Assembly: GCA_012515125.1 (NCBI GenBank)
Contig: JAAYYY010000038.1
Location: 1 to 55,247 of the forward strand
Reading direction: 5' to 3'
DNA from: Chloroflexota bacterium
GTDB lineage: Bacteria > Chloroflexota > Anaerolineae > Promineifilales > Promineifilaceae
DNA length: 55,247 nucleotides
Part shown: positions 37,899-46,830 of the stretch, piece by piece
How positions within the stretch are numbered: position 1 is the stretch's first letter
Layout: every line of letters starts with the position of its first letter
Position numbers and translations under genes: made by a program
Notes under the pieces: generated by a model
Told to the model about the DNA's origin: nothing
The model's database searches: none
Seen by the model: only the letters and a program-made list of their open reading frames with translations

Positions 37899-39071
37899 AT
37901 GAGCGAGTTCATTTATATGGATCATGGGGCGACCACGCCGGTCGATCCCCGTGTTGTCGAGGCGATGCAGCCCTACTGGACCGAGCAGTACGGCAACCCG
38001 TCGTCGGTGCACCAGCTGGGCCGCCGCGCGCAGGAAGCGCTGAGCGACGCCCGGCGGCGTATCGCCGCGCTGCTGGAGGCCGAGCCGGAGGAGATCGTCT
38101 TCACGGGCGCAGGCTCCGAGGCGGACAATCTGGCGCTGCGCGGCGTGATGGGCGCGGCCCGGGCTGCCGGCCGGGGCAACCACCTGATCACCACGGCGAT
38201 CGAGCACAAGGCTGTGCTGGAGACAGCCCACCAGCTCGAAGCCGAGGACAGCATCGCCCTTACCGTATTGCCAGTGGACCAGACCGGCCGGGTCAGCGTA
38301 GACAACGTAGCGGCGGCAATCCAGCCGGAGACGGTGCTGATCAGCGTGATGGCGGCGAACAACGAGATCGGCACGCTGCAGCCCATCGCCCAGATCGGCG
38401 CGCTGGCTCGCGAGCGCGGCATCCTGTTCCATAGCGACGTGATCCAGGCTGCAGCGGTACGCCGCTGGAATATGCGCGAGCTGCCGCTGGATCTGGCCAG
38501 TTTTGCGCCCCACAAGTTTTACGGCCCCAAGGGATTTGGCTTTCTCTACGTACGGCGCGGCGTCGAGCTGTTGCCGGCACAGACAGGCGGCAGCCAGGAG
38601 CGAGGCCGGCGCGCCGGAACCGAGAACGTGCCCTACGCCGTAGGCGCGGCGAAAGCCCTCGAGCTGGCGATGGCCGAGCTGGAGGAGAACGTGCGCCACT
38701 ACGAGGCTCTGCGCGACCGGCTCATCGCGGGTGTGCTGGAGGCATTGCCCGGCGACGCCGTGCTCACCGGCCATCCGACCGAACGGCTGCCCCATAATGC
38801 CAGTTTTGCCTTCCGGGATATCAGCGGCAACGACCTGCTTATCCAGCTGGACATGGCCGGCATTGGCGCGAGCAGCGGCTCGGCCTGTACGACAGGTAAT
38901 CCTCTGCCCTCGCCGGTCCTGGAAGCGCTCGGCCTGGACGAGCAGTGGACCGGCGGTGGTCTGCGGCTCACGGTCGGTCGCCAGAACACGATGGCCGACG
39001 TGGAGCGAGTGCTGGCTGTGCTGCCGGAAGCGGTGCGCACGCTACAGCAGTTCCAGCGACAGTACGCCTGA
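37899..39071 (+). CDS. IscS/NifS-type cysteine desulfurase
   Basis: A 390-residue PLP enzyme that takes sulfur from cysteine as an enzyme-bound persulfide. 'MDHGATTPVDPRVVEAM' starts the class V aminotransferase fold. 'ITTAIEHKAVLE' holds the PLP-stacking His. 'HSDVIQAA' contains the PLP Asp. 'FAPHKFYGPKGFGFLYVR' contains the PLP Lys. 'GSACTTGN' is the mobile Cys loop. ATG 37899 follows GGAG by six bases. The next gene is mnmA, so the likely role is to supply sulfur for tRNA 2-thiolation; a role in Fe-S assembly is also possible. Confidence 0.93.
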   Translation: MSEFIYMDHGATTPVDPRVVEAMQPYWTEQYGNPSSVHQLGRRAQEALSDARRRIAALLEAEPEEIVFTGAGSEADNLALRGVMGAARAAGRGNHLITTAIEHKAVLETAHQLEAEDSIALTVLPVDQTGRVSVDNVAAAIQPETVLISVMAANNEIGTLQPIAQIGALARERGILFHSDVIQAAAVRRWNMRELPLDLASFAPHKFYGPKGFGFLYVRRGVELLPAQTGGSQERGRRAGTENVPYAVGAAKALELAMAELEENVRHYEALRDRLIAGVLEALPGDAVLTGHPTERLPHNASFAFRDISGNDLLIQLDMAGIGASSGSACTTGNPLPSPVLEALGLDEQWTGGGLRLTVGRQNTMADVERVLAVLPEAVRTLQQFQRQYA

Positions 39072-39105
39072 GTTGCTCTCCAAGCCTTTGTTAACGTCAT
39101 GCAGG

Positions 39106-39111
39106 TATAAT
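39106..39111 (+). promoter_or_regulatory. TATAAT -10 box upstream of mnmA
   Basis: A perfect TATAAT in the 102-base gap between the desulfurase and mnmA, with no clear -35 box. If used it gives mnmA a leader of about 55 bases, so mnmA could be transcribed separately from the desulfurase gene. Confidence 0.4.
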
Positions 39112-39173
39112 AGGTCGGTTGAATCGGCCTGTGCCGGGAATGACCGTTTGTGGCGAAAGGATAAAACGCGCTG

Positions 39174-40352
39174 GTGACTGACGTGCAGAAGAGTGTGGAA
39201 AAGAGCAGGCCCACAGTCGTCGTGGCTATGAGCGGCGGCGTAGATAGCTCGGTTGCCGCAGCCCTGCTCAAGCAGGAGGGCTACGAGGTTGTGGGCATGA
39301 TGATGCGGCTCTGGAGCGAGCCGGGCCAGGGGCCTGGCGCGCCGATGAACCGTTGCTGCACGCCGGACCAGCTGGCCGACGCCCGCCGGGTAGCCGACGC
39401 GCTGGCGATCCCGTTCTACGTCGTGGACGTGAAGGATTACTTCCGGCGGCGCATCGTCCAGTTCTACATCGACCAGCACGCCCTGGGCCGCACGCCGAAT
39501 CCCTGTGTGGAGTGCAACCGCGAGATCCGCTTCGGCTACCTGCTGGACCGCGCCCGCGCGCTGGGCGCCGATTACCTGGCAACCGGCCATTACGCGCGGG
39601 TGGAAATGGCAGCCGGGGGCCAGGGCGGCTACCGCTTGCTGAAGGCGGTAGACGACGGCAAGGATCAATCCTACGTGTTGCACGTTCTGGGCCAGGAAGA
39701 GCTGGCTCAGGTGCTTTTCCCCGTGGGCCGCTACACCAAGACGGAGGTGCGGCAGATCGCCGCGGAGCTTGGCCTGCCCGTCGCCCGAAAGAGCGAGAGC
39801 ATGGACCTCTGCTTCCTGGGCGATGGCGACTACCGCCGCTTCCTGGCCGAGTATGCGCCGCAGGCGATCCGGCCGGGCCCCATCGTGAGCAGCGCGGGCG
39901 ACCTGCTGGGTGAGCACGAAGGGCTGCCCTTCTATACAATCGGCCAGCGTAAAGGGCTGGGGATCAGCGCAGGCGAGCCGCTTTTTGTGCTGCGTAAGGA
40001 CGCCGAGCGGAACACACTCGTGGTCGGCACCCGCGAAGAGCTGGGCCAGACAACGCTGCTGGTGCGGGGCGTCAACTGGGTTGCCGGAGGGCCGCCGGCC
40101 GGACCGGTGTCCGGCGGCGTCAAGGTACGCTATAAGGCGCCCGCAGCCCCGGCAACGGTGGCGCCCCTGCCCGGCGGTGGCGCCCGTGTGGTGTTCGACG
40201 CCCACGTCTATGGGGCAACGCCAGGACAGGCCGCCGTCTTTTACGACGGCGACGAGGTCATCGGTGGCGGGCTGATTGCCGACAGCACAACGATTACGGA
40301 ACTGGAGGTAGAGCCGGTCAGGGACAATTCTCTGGTGGAGGAGACAGCGTGA
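39174..40352 (+). CDS. mnmA: tRNA-specific 2-thiouridylase MnmA
   Basis: A 392-residue PP-loop enzyme that places sulfur on U34 of Lys, Glu and Gln tRNAs. '[17 protein letters not shown]' is the PP-loop. '[16 protein letters not shown]' contains the first catalytic Cys, 'ATGHYARV' follows, and '[18 protein letters not shown]' contains the second Cys. '[12 protein letters not shown]' and the beta-barrel tail complete the protein. The start is GTG 39174, with AAAGGA 12 bases upstream; GTG 39183 is an alternative. The stop TGA overlaps the ATG of the next gene (TGATG). Its sulfur donor is probably the desulfurase upstream. Confidence 0.95.
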   Translation: MTDVQKSVEKSRPTVVVAMSGGVDSSVAAALLKQEGYEVVGMMMRLWSEPGQGPGAPMNRCCTPDQLADARRVADALAIPFYVVDVKDYFRRRIVQFYIDQHALGRTPNPCVECNREIRFGYLLDRARALGADYLATGHYARVEMAAGGQGGYRLLKAVDDGKDQSYVLHVLGQEELAQVLFPVGRYTKTEVRQIAAELGLPVARKSESMDLCFLGDGDYRRFLAEYAPQAIRPGPIVSSAGDLLGEHEGLPFYTIGQRKGLGISAGEPLFVLRKDAERNTLVVGTREELGQTTLLVRGVNWVAGGPPAGPVSGGVKVRYKAPAAPATVAPLPGGGARVVFDAHVYGATPGQAAVFYDGDEVIGGGLIADSTTITELEVEPVRDNSLVEETA

Positions 40353-40618
40353 TGACAGGTCTGGCGTCAGGACTCGTTCTGGGTTTTTTGCTGGCGACGG
40401 CCTATGGGGCCGCATTTCACCTCTTGCTGGGCGGGCCGGCGCGCCGCATATTGCTTTATGTGCTGGCAGCCTGGGCCGGATTTGCCATCGGGCACCTCTT
40501 GGGTGATCTGTTAAACATCGATATACTTAAGCTGGGCGCCGTCTACCTCTTCAGCGCAAGCGTGGGCGCCTGGATCGCGCTGGTTGCCAGCTGGTGGTTG
40601 ACGCAGAGTAGTTCATAG
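40352..40618 (+). CDS. Small membrane protein, three predicted helices
   Basis: An 88-residue hydrophobic protein with about three membrane segments: 'LASGLVLGFLLATAYGAAFHLLL', 'ILLYVLAAWAGFAIGHLLG' and 'AVYLFSASVGAWIALVASWWL'. No family is recognised with confidence. ATG 40352 overlaps the mnmA stop as TGATG and has GGAGGAG eight bases upstream, so it is translationally coupled to mnmA. The track start (GTG 40349) is one codon longer. It lies 13 bases before another membrane protein. Confidence 0.75.
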   Translation: MTGLASGLVLGFLLATAYGAAFHLLLGGPARRILLYVLAAWAGFAIGHLLGDLLNIDILKLGAVYLFSASVGAWIALVASWWLTQSSS

Positions 40619-40631
40619 ACAAGGACAAGCC

Positions 40632-41114
40632 ATGAGTACTGAAGCCCCGATCGCACCACGGCCAGCGCCATCCGTTACAGAACGAGAACAGACAAATAAC
40701 GGCGGTCCTGTGAAGACGTGGCAGGTCGTCGTCGGCGTCGTAATCGGCATTGCCCTTCTGGCGCTGCTGGTCTGGTTTATCCTGTGGGCGGCAAACAACC
40801 ACCCGGCAGCCGTGGAAGCCATTCGGGATATTGCCATCATTGCCCTGGCCCTGCAGGCCTGTCTCTTTGGCCTGATCCTGGTTATCATGCTGATTATGCT
40901 CGTCCGGCTGGTGAACATGCTCGAGTTCGAGATCAAGCCGATTCTGGAGAAGACGAACGAGACTGTGGGCATGGTCAGGGGAACGACAACCTTCGTCGGC
41001 CAGAACGTGGTGCGACCGGTGACGAAGGCCACTGCCTACGTGGCCGGCGTGCGTAAAGGATTACAGGTCTTATTTGGCGACCCGCGCCGCAACCTCGACA
41101 GACTAGACGAATAA
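40632..41114 (+). CDS. Membrane protein with two predicted helices and cytosolic tail
   Basis: A 160-residue protein. A Pro-rich N terminus precedes two membrane helices ('VVVGVVIGIALLALLVWFILWA' and 'ALQACLFGLILVIMLIMLVRLV'). An amphipathic tail follows ('LEFEIKPILEKTNETVGMVRGTTTFVGQNVV') that resembles DUF948/YtxG-like proteins. AAGGA lies upstream of ATG 40632. It is followed 26 bases later by a YtxH-type protein, as YtxG and YtxH are paired in Firmicutes. I infer an envelope stress role, without direct evidence. Confidence 0.75.
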   Translation: MSTEAPIAPRPAPSVTEREQTNNGGPVKTWQVVVGVVIGIALLALLVWFILWAANNHPAAVEAIRDIAIIALALQACLFGLILVIMLIMLVRLVNMLEFEIKPILEKTNETVGMVRGTTTFVGQNVVRPVTKATAYVAGVRKGLQVLFGDPRRNLDRLDE

Positions 41115-41140
41115 GAAGCTGAGTGCAGAGGAGGATTGGC

Positions 41141-41752
41141 ATGAGTGACAGCAATGGAAGCGAGACGGGGGCCTTTCTGGCAGGATTTGTCATCGGCGGG
41201 CTGATCGGCGCGGCGGCAGCGTTGATTATGGCGCCACAATCGGGTGCAGCCACCCGCGCGGAAATTGCCGCACGCGGTGAAGAGCTGCGGCGGACAGGCG
41301 AGCAGCGCCTGCAGGAATATCGCCTGCAGGCCGGGCAGGTCGCCGGCGAGGCGAGACAGAAGGTAGAGGAAACGGCCGGGCAGGTCCAGGAACAGGCACG
41401 CATCGTGCTGGACGAAGGCAAAGCGCGCGTTGATGACGTGCGCTCCAACGTCGCCAGCGCGCTGGACCAGGGTAAGGAGAAGGTCACCGACACGCTGGAG
41501 ACGGCGCAGAGCAAGGTAGGCGGCGCCGCCGGCGCTTTGCGGCGCGAGACCCGCAAGGCCGCCAAAGAGGCTGATGAGACCATCGACGAGATGGCCGAAC
41601 AGGCTAAAGACAAGGTAGAGGCGGCTGAGGAAACGACTGTCGAGACCATTGACCAGGTCGAGGAGAAGGCAGAGCAGGCAACCGAAGACGTCGCCGAGTC
41701 TGTCGAGGACGCCGCCGACGAGGCCGGGGATCGCCTCGAAGGTCAGTCCTGA
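41141..41752 (+). CDS. YtxH-domain envelope protein with long helical tail
   Basis: A 203-residue protein. 'ETGAFLAGFVIGGLIGAAAALIMAPQSGAATRAEI' is the YtxH glycine-rich membrane helix. It is followed by about 150 residues of charged, Ala/Glu/Lys-rich helix with LEA/apolipoprotein-like repeats ('EEKAEQATEDVAESVEDAAD'). ATG 41141 has GGAGG six bases upstream; the track start adds six codons. The helical tail is like that of desiccation or stress proteins. It is the last gene before a terminator, closing the mnmA-membrane gene run. Confidence 0.85.
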   Translation: MSDSNGSETGAFLAGFVIGGLIGAAAALIMAPQSGAATRAEIAARGEELRRTGEQRLQEYRLQAGQVAGEARQKVEETAGQVQEQARIVLDEGKARVDDVRSNVASALDQGKEKVTDTLETAQSKVGGAAGALRRETRKAAKEADETIDEMAEQAKDKVEAAEETTVETIDQVEEKAEQATEDVAESVEDAADEAGDRLEGQS

Positions 41753-41785
41753 CCGATCCGCGAGAACCTTAACCGGCTAAAGCGG

Positions 41786-41815
41786 AAAGGCGTCCTCGGC
41801 GAGGGCGCCTTTTTT
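41786..41815 (+). terminator. Rho-independent terminator after YtxH gene
   Basis: AAAGGCGTCCTC pairs with GAGGGCGCCTTT (12 bp, one G-T wobble) around a GGC loop and runs into six T residues. It separates the mnmA-ytxH transcript from relA. Confidence 0.9.
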
Positions 41816-41846
41816 GCGCCGGATGGTTAAGGGGGACTTAGGTATC

Positions 41847-41875
41847 TTGCCAGGGTGTCTGGCTTTTACAATAAT
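41847..41875 (+). promoter_or_regulatory. Promoter for leaderless relA-type gene
   Basis: TTGCCA, 17 bases, AATAAT. The -10 box ends eight bases before ATG 41884, with no Shine-Dalgarno in between. An alternative -10 (TACAAT, 41867-41872) would leave only 14 bases of spacer. Confidence 0.55.
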
Positions 41876-41883
41876 GATGGTAT

Positions 41884-44115
41884 ATGGCGAAGACCTCTCC
41901 CATTACGCTCGAAGAATTGATTCAGGCGCTGCCTAAAGGAACTCCCGAGGAGCTGAAGCGACAGATCCGGGAGGCGGCAAAGCTCGTCGCCGATAGCTAC
42001 GGGCCGTGCCGGCGCGCCTCTGGTGAGAGTTGTCTGCAGCATAACCTCGCCGTGGCCCTGATCATTGCCCGGCTGGAGATAAACGACCATACCATAGTCG
42101 GCGCCCTGCTCCACGATGCACTGGAGCAGGAGAGCGGTTTGAGTGAAGCCGATCTCTACCAGCGCTTTGGCCCCCGCGTCGGCAACCTGGTGAGCAGCTT
42201 CCAGAATCTGCGCGCCTTTGCCGAGGACAGCCACCACCGCCAGCATGCCCAGGAAGGCGACGCCGATAAGCTGGAGAAGATCCGTCGGGCGATCCTGGCG
42301 ATGATCGAACAGGACGTGCGCGTCATCCTCGTCCAGCTTGCCGACTGTCTGCAGGAGCTGCGCAAGGCTTCCGCGCTACCGCCACAGAAACGCCACGAGC
42401 TGGCGCTGGAGGTGCAGCAGATCTACGCGCCCCTGGCGAACCGGCTGGGTATCTGGCAGCTCAAGTGGGAGCTGGAAGATCTGGCCTTTCGCTATCTGCA
42501 GCCGGAGCGCTACAAGCAGATCGCCGCACAGCTTGACGAACGGAGGGCGCAGCGCCAGCAGAAGATTGATGCTGCCGCCGCCAGGCTCCAGGCCAGTATC
42601 GACAGCATGGGCTATCGGGGAACGGTTTTTGGCCGCCCGAAGCACATCTACTCCATCCACCGCAAGATGGAGCGCAAGGGGGTCACCCTCGACCAGATCT
42701 ACGACATCTACGCCCTGCGCGTCGTGCTGCACACCGACCACGCCAGCGCCAACGACCAGAACCGGCGCAAGCGCGACGAAGAAGCACGCAATCTCTGCTA
42801 CCAGGTGCTTGGCGTGGTGCATAGCCTGTGGAAGCCGATCGCCCAGGAGTTCGACGACTACATCGCCGCGCCGAAGCCCAACGGCTACAAGTCACTGCAC
42901 ACGGCGGTGATGGACGAAGACGGGCAGACATTGGAGGTCCAGATCCGCACCGACGAGATGGATAAGGAAGCGGAGCTGGGTATTGCCGCCCACTGGGTCT
43001 ATAAGGAAGGCAACGGCAATCCGTCCGCTACCGACGTCAAGCGCATCCACTGGTTCCGCCAGCTCCTGCAAACCCTGCGCGAGGCCAATGAAAACGGCGA
43101 TAGCGCGCAGCTGGAACAGGAGTTTCTGGAAGAACGCATCTACGTCTTCACGCCGCGTGGTGACGTCATCGATCTTCCGGCCGGCGCTACGCCGGTTGAT
43201 TTCGCCTACCAAATCCACACGGAAGTGGGCCACCGCTGCCGGGGCGCCAAGGTCAACGGTAAGATGGTCAGCCTGGATTACCAGCTCAAGTCGGGCGACC
43301 GGGTGGAGATCATGACGGCGAGCCGTGGCGGGCCCAGCCGGGATTGGATGAACGAGAACCTCGGCTATACGCGCAGCGCGCGCACGCGCAGCAAGATCCG
43401 CTCCTGGTTCCGCGAACAGGAAAGGGAGCAGAACATCGAGCATGGCCGGGCGATAGTGGAACGCGAGCTAAAGCGGCTGGGGCTGAGCGATGTCTACACC
43501 ATTGCCGACATTGCCACCGCGCTGCGCCACGACGATGTAGACCAGTTCCTGGCAAAGATTGGCTTTGGCGATATCCAGAGCACGCAGATCGGCGGCGCCA
43601 TTGCCGCACTGCAACAGCGGCTGAGGCCAGACGACGAGCTGCGGCCTCTGCTCGGACGAGCCGAGAGCCCGCCTTCTAAGGGGCTGACGGTCCGGGGCAT
43701 GGGCGGCCTGCACACGAAATTCGCCGGCTGCTGCAGCCCGATCCCACCGGAGCCGATCAAAGGGTATATCACGCGCGGCAAGGGCATTACGGTCCACGCG
43801 GCAAGCTGCAAGACGCTGGAGCACATCACCGAGCTTGAGCGCATTATCGACGTGGAGTGGGGCACCGAGGACGAGACCTTCCCCATCCCGATCGTCGTGC
43901 GCGCCTACCACCGGCCCGGCCTGATCGAAGACATCTCCAATGTACTCAAAGGGCGCAAGATTCACGCGCCCAAGACCAAGAAGACGACGGCCAACAGCGT
44001 GACGACCATCTACATGGTCGCGGAGATCACCGATCTGGCCGAGCTGGAATGGCTATTGGAACGGCTGGACAGAGTGCCAAACGTCTTCGACGTACAGCGG
44101 CAGCGCTGGTCATAG
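41884..44115 (+). CDS. RelA-type (p)ppGpp synthetase with degenerate hydrolase domain
   Basis: A 743-residue long RSH protein that makes (p)ppGpp from GTP/GDP and ATP on starved ribosomes. The HD region (about 25-180) has 'LLHDALEQES' where hydrolases have HDxxED, and 'LADCLQELRK' where they have LADRLHNMRT, so hydrolysis is probably lost. The synthetase has 'GRPKHIYSIHRKM', 'EFDDYIAAPKPNGYKSLHT' and 'EVQIRTDEMDKEAELGIAAHW'. EFDD is the acidic motif seen in RelA rather than the basic RFKD of bifunctional Rel. TGS ('IYVFTPRGDVIDLP'), zinc-finger ('KFAGCCSPIPPEPIKGYITRG') and ACT domains complete the regulatory half. Confidence 0.93.
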   Translation: MAKTSPITLEELIQALPKGTPEELKRQIREAAKLVADSYGPCRRASGESCLQHNLAVALIIARLEINDHTIVGALLHDALEQESGLSEADLYQRFGPRVGNLVSSFQNLRAFAEDSHHRQHAQEGDADKLEKIRRAILAMIEQDVRVILVQLADCLQELRKASALPPQKRHELALEVQQIYAPLANRLGIWQLKWELEDLAFRYLQPERYKQIAAQLDERRAQRQQKIDAAAARLQASIDSMGYRGTVFGRPKHIYSIHRKMERKGVTLDQIYDIYALRVVLHTDHASANDQNRRKRDEEARNLCYQVLGVVHSLWKPIAQEFDDYIAAPKPNGYKSLHTAVMDEDGQTLEVQIRTDEMDKEAELGIAAHWVYKEGNGNPSATDVKRIHWFRQLLQTLREANENGDSAQLEQEFLEERIYVFTPRGDVIDLPAGATPVDFAYQIHTEVGHRCRGAKVNGKMVSLDYQLKSGDRVEIMTASRGGPSRDWMNENLGYTRSARTRSKIRSWFREQEREQNIEHGRAIVERELKRLGLSDVYTIADIATALRHDDVDQFLAKIGFGDIQSTQIGGAIAALQQRLRPDDELRPLLGRAESPPSKGLTVRGMGGLHTKFAGCCSPIPPEPIKGYITRGKGITVHAASCKTLEHITELERIIDVEWGTEDETFPIPIVVRAYHRPGLIEDISNVLKGRKIHAPKTKKTTANSVTTIYMVAEITDLAELEWLLERLDRVPNVFDVQRQRWS

Positions 44116-44134
44116 GGGGGTAAATCCGCAGGCG

Positions 44135-44356
44135 ATGAAAACGCAAGGGATGAAATCACTCGTCCTCTGGTGCCGCTGGCACGACGCGCGGCTGCGGCTG
44201 CAGGGGCGCGACGGCGAGGCTGTGTGGGGAGAGCTGGCTTTCAACGACCGGACAGAGCGTTTTCGCTACGAGTTGGGCGCGCGGCGGCTGACCATCGGCG
44301 CGGGCGAAGGGCAGAGGGCCGTGCAGCTGGACGACATGGGCGTCGAGTCAGACTGA
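44135..44356 (+). CDS. Small hypothetical protein
   Basis: A 73-residue ORF 19 bases after relA: 'MKTQGMKSLVLWCRWHDARLRLQGRDGEAVWGELAF'. It is basic, predicted mixed alpha/beta, with no membrane helix and no family I recognise. It overlaps the end of the convergent ABC transporter gene by nine bases. There is no clear Shine-Dalgarno near ATG 44135, only GGGGGG 13 bases away. It may be a real small gene or chance. Confidence 0.4.
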   Translation: MKTQGMKSLVLWCRWHDARLRLQGRDGEAVWGELAFNDRTERFRYELGARRLTIGAGEGQRAVQLDDMGVESD

Positions 44357-46117
44357 GCTGCGGGCCACATCCCCATACTGCTCAAAAATCCGGCGGTAGG
44401 CCGCGTGCTCCTGCATGAGCGTATCGTGATCGCCGACGGCAAAAACGCGTCCTTTGCGCATGAGGACGACCTTATCCGCCCAGCGGATCTGCGAGAGGCG
44501 GTGGGTGATGAGCAGCGTCGTCTGCCGCTCGGCCACACGGGCAATGGCCTGCTGGATCTTGTCCTCGGTGGCGCTGTCTACCGCGCTGGTCGAGTCGTCG
44601 AGGATGAGGATGCTGGGCGCGGTGAGGAAGGCGCGGGCAATAGCCAGCCTCTGCCGCTGGCCGCCGGAAAGGGTGGCGCCGCGATCGCCGACGACGGTCT
44701 CGTAGCCATTGGCAAAGCTCATAATGAAGTCGTGAGCCTGGGCAGCCTGGGCGGCGGCGATAATCTCTTCGCGGCTTGCCTCCGGGCAGCCAAAGGCAAT
44801 GTTCTCGGCGATGGTGCGCGAAAAGAGGAAGATGTCCTGTTCGATAATGGAAATCTGGCGGCGCAGCGCGGCAAGGTCCCAGTCGCGAACGTCCACACCG
44901 TCGACGAGCACCCGGCCCTGATCCACGTCGTAGGTACGGTTGATCAGCTTGGTCAGCGTGCTCTTGCCTGACCCGGTCTGGCCGACGAAAGCTACTGTCT
45001 CGCCCGGCTCGACCTCAAAGCTGACGTCCCGGATAACGTCTGTGCCGTCGACGTAGCCGAAAGTCACGCCGTCGAACTGGATGCGGCCGACCATATCCCC
45101 GGCAAAACCGCCTGCGTTTTCGTCCAGATCCGTCTCGGCCTTGATCAGCTCGAGGATACGGCGGGCGCTGGCGATGCCCGAGGCTACCTGCGAATAGGCC
45201 ATGAGGGAGACGTTCGTCGGGAAGTTGAAGAGCGTCAGCAGGCTGACGTAGGCGACGACGTCGCCAATGGTCAGGGCGCCGCTGCGGAAAAGCAGGAAGG
45301 CGTGGGTAAAGCCGATAGCGTGCGTCAGGCCGAGCAGGAGAATGGGCAGGAAACGCGCCTCGACGCGCCCCTGCTGGACGCGTGCGTCGCGGTAGGCGCG
45401 CGCGTTAAGGCGGAAGCGCTCGATCTCTTCGTCCTCCTGAGCCGCCCCCTTGACTGTCTCGATGCCGTCGATGGACTCGGCGAGGCGGCTGTTGAGGTAG
45501 CCAAAGGAGAGCCGCGCGCGGTCGGTGATGGGATCCAGCACGCGCAGATAGCGGACCAGAGAGAGCACGTAGGTGATCATGAAAAAGAGCGGCGCGAGGA
45601 TGAGCGACGGGTGATAGCTCGGGCCCACCAGCAGCGGCATGATCAGGAAATTGGCTGAGCCGACGACGAGGTTGAAGCCCGGGTTGAGCATACGATTGAC
45701 CTCGCGCACGTCGTTGGTCGCCCGGGCCATAATGTCGCCCACCGACTGCCGGTCGTGAAAATCCATGCTCTTGCCCAGGAGGCTGGTATAGAGTTCTTCG
45801 CGCGTGTCTCGTTCCAGGCGCTGGCCAATAATCTCGCTGGAGAAGTTGCGACCTAGCTGCAGCAATGCCCGCAGTAGCTGGGTGCCGACAATACCCAGCG
45901 CCGCCATCGCAATCGTCTCCATGTCACGGGACTCCAGCAAAGCGTTGAAAGCGATGCCGATAAGGACAGGGCCGGCAGCAGCCAGAGCCGCGTTTCCAAA
46001 GGCGCCGAGGAACATGACGACGACGTACCATTTCTGGCGGCTCACGTGCGAAGCAAGCCAGCGAACCGGCGATGAGCGGTTTGTGTTGAATTCGATAGAA
46101 GCGGTGAACTCAGTCAT
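44348..46117 (-). CDS. ABC exporter half-transporter with degenerate catalytic site
   Basis: A 589-residue fusion of a six-helix exporter domain (about 25-320) and an ABC ATPase. Walker A is 'VGQTGSGKSTLTKL', the Q loop 'IIEQDIFLFSRTI', the signature 'LSGGQRQRLAIARAFL' and the switch 'LLITHRLSQI'. Walker B is 'ILILDDSTSAVD', with Asp where the catalytic Glu is expected. This exchange is characteristic of the inactive-site subunit of heterodimeric exporters such as BmrC or TM287. No second half-transporter gene is adjacent. The substrate is unknown; multidrug or lipid-like compounds are usual. ATG 46117 has GAGG four bases upstream. Confidence 0.9.
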   Translation of the reverse strand: MTEFTASIEFNTNRSSPVRWLASHVSRQKWYVVVMFLGAFGNAALAAAGPVLIGIAFNALLESRDMETIAMAALGIVGTQLLRALLQLGRNFSSEIIGQRLERDTREELYTSLLGKSMDFHDRQSVGDIMARATNDVREVNRMLNPGFNLVVGSANFLIMPLLVGPSYHPSLILAPLFFMITYVLSLVRYLRVLDPITDRARLSFGYLNSRLAESIDGIETVKGAAQEDEEIERFRLNARAYRDARVQQGRVEARFLPILLLGLTHAIGFTHAFLLFRSGALTIGDVVAYVSLLTLFNFPTNVSLMAYSQVASGIASARRILELIKAETDLDENAGGFAGDMVGRIQFDGVTFGYVDGTDVIRDVSFEVEPGETVAFVGQTGSGKSTLTKLINRTYDVDQGRVLVDGVDVRDWDLAALRRQISIIEQDIFLFSRTIAENIAFGCPEASREEIIAAAQAAQAHDFIMSFANGYETVVGDRGATLSGGQRQRLAIARAFLTAPSILILDDSTSAVDSATEDKIQQAIARVAERQTTLLITHRLSQIRWADKVVLMRKGRVFAVGDHDTLMQEHAAYRRIFEQYGDVARSSV

Positions 46118-46221
46118 AATACCTCATCCGCCTGGGCGGCTCGCGCATTATCCCACAGATCGGCGTTCGCGGCAGCCGGACGAAAGTACAGATCTGCCGT
46201 CTCCAGCCGGGTAGGAGGACA

Positions 46222-46731
46222 ATGGTTCTGGGAAAAAGGATTGCGATTATCGGCTCTTCGGGGTCAGGCAAATCGACGCTGGCGCGTACGCTCGGCGTGC
46301 GGCTGGGGTTGCCCGTCGTCCACCTGGACGCGCACTTCTGGCGCGCCGGCTGGGTAGAGACAGACAAAGCGCAGTGGCAGGAGACCGTGCAGGCGCTGGC
46401 GCACGGCGAACGCTGGATTATCGACGGCAACTACAGCAGCACGATGGATATCCGCCTGCCTCTGGCGGAGACGATCATCTTTCTGGATTTCCCGCGCTGG
46501 CTCTGCCTGCTGCGCGTCGTGCGCCGCTGGCTGACTTATCAGGGCCGCAACCGGCCGGATATGGCTCCAGGCTGCCCAGAACGGTTCGACCTTGACTTCT
46601 TGCGCTGGATCTGGAACTACCCGCAGCGCTCGCGGCCGAAGACAGTAGCGCTGTTACGGGAACTGCAGGCGGAAAAGCGGATAGTGTGGCTGCAGTCACC
46701 GGGGGCGCTTAGGCAGTTCCTCGGGATGTAG
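46222..46731 (+). CDS. FlaR-like P-loop kinase family protein
   Basis: A 169-residue adenylate-kinase-like P-loop protein similar to 'DNA topology modulation protein' FlaR. Walker A is 'IIGSSGSGKSTLARTLG'. 'LPVVHLDAHFWRAGWVE' and 'WIIDGNYSSTMDIRLPLAETIIFLDFPRW' are typical of the group. 'RRWLTYQGRNRPDMAPGCPERFD' forms the lid-like segment. The substrate is unknown despite the historical name. AGGAGG lies three bases before ATG 46222. It is divergent from the ABC transporter gene. Confidence 0.85.
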   Translation: MVLGKRIAIIGSSGSGKSTLARTLGVRLGLPVVHLDAHFWRAGWVETDKAQWQETVQALAHGERWIIDGNYSSTMDIRLPLAETIIFLDFPRWLCLLRVVRRWLTYQGRNRPDMAPGCPERFDLDFLRWIWNYPQRSRPKTVALLRELQAEKRIVWLQSPGALRQFLGM

Positions 46732-46830
46732 TCATGGCGATGGCGTCGGCGCCGCGCGCCCCACTAGCAGTGGAAGCCGTATGTCCGTAGGACACTTTGC
46801 CTCCCTTGGGACGAAAAGACGGGGAAATGG

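Noticed and set aside
46761-46794. Two short hairpins between convergent genes as terminators
   Set aside because: Five-bp stems without a following T tract on either strand are too weak to call.
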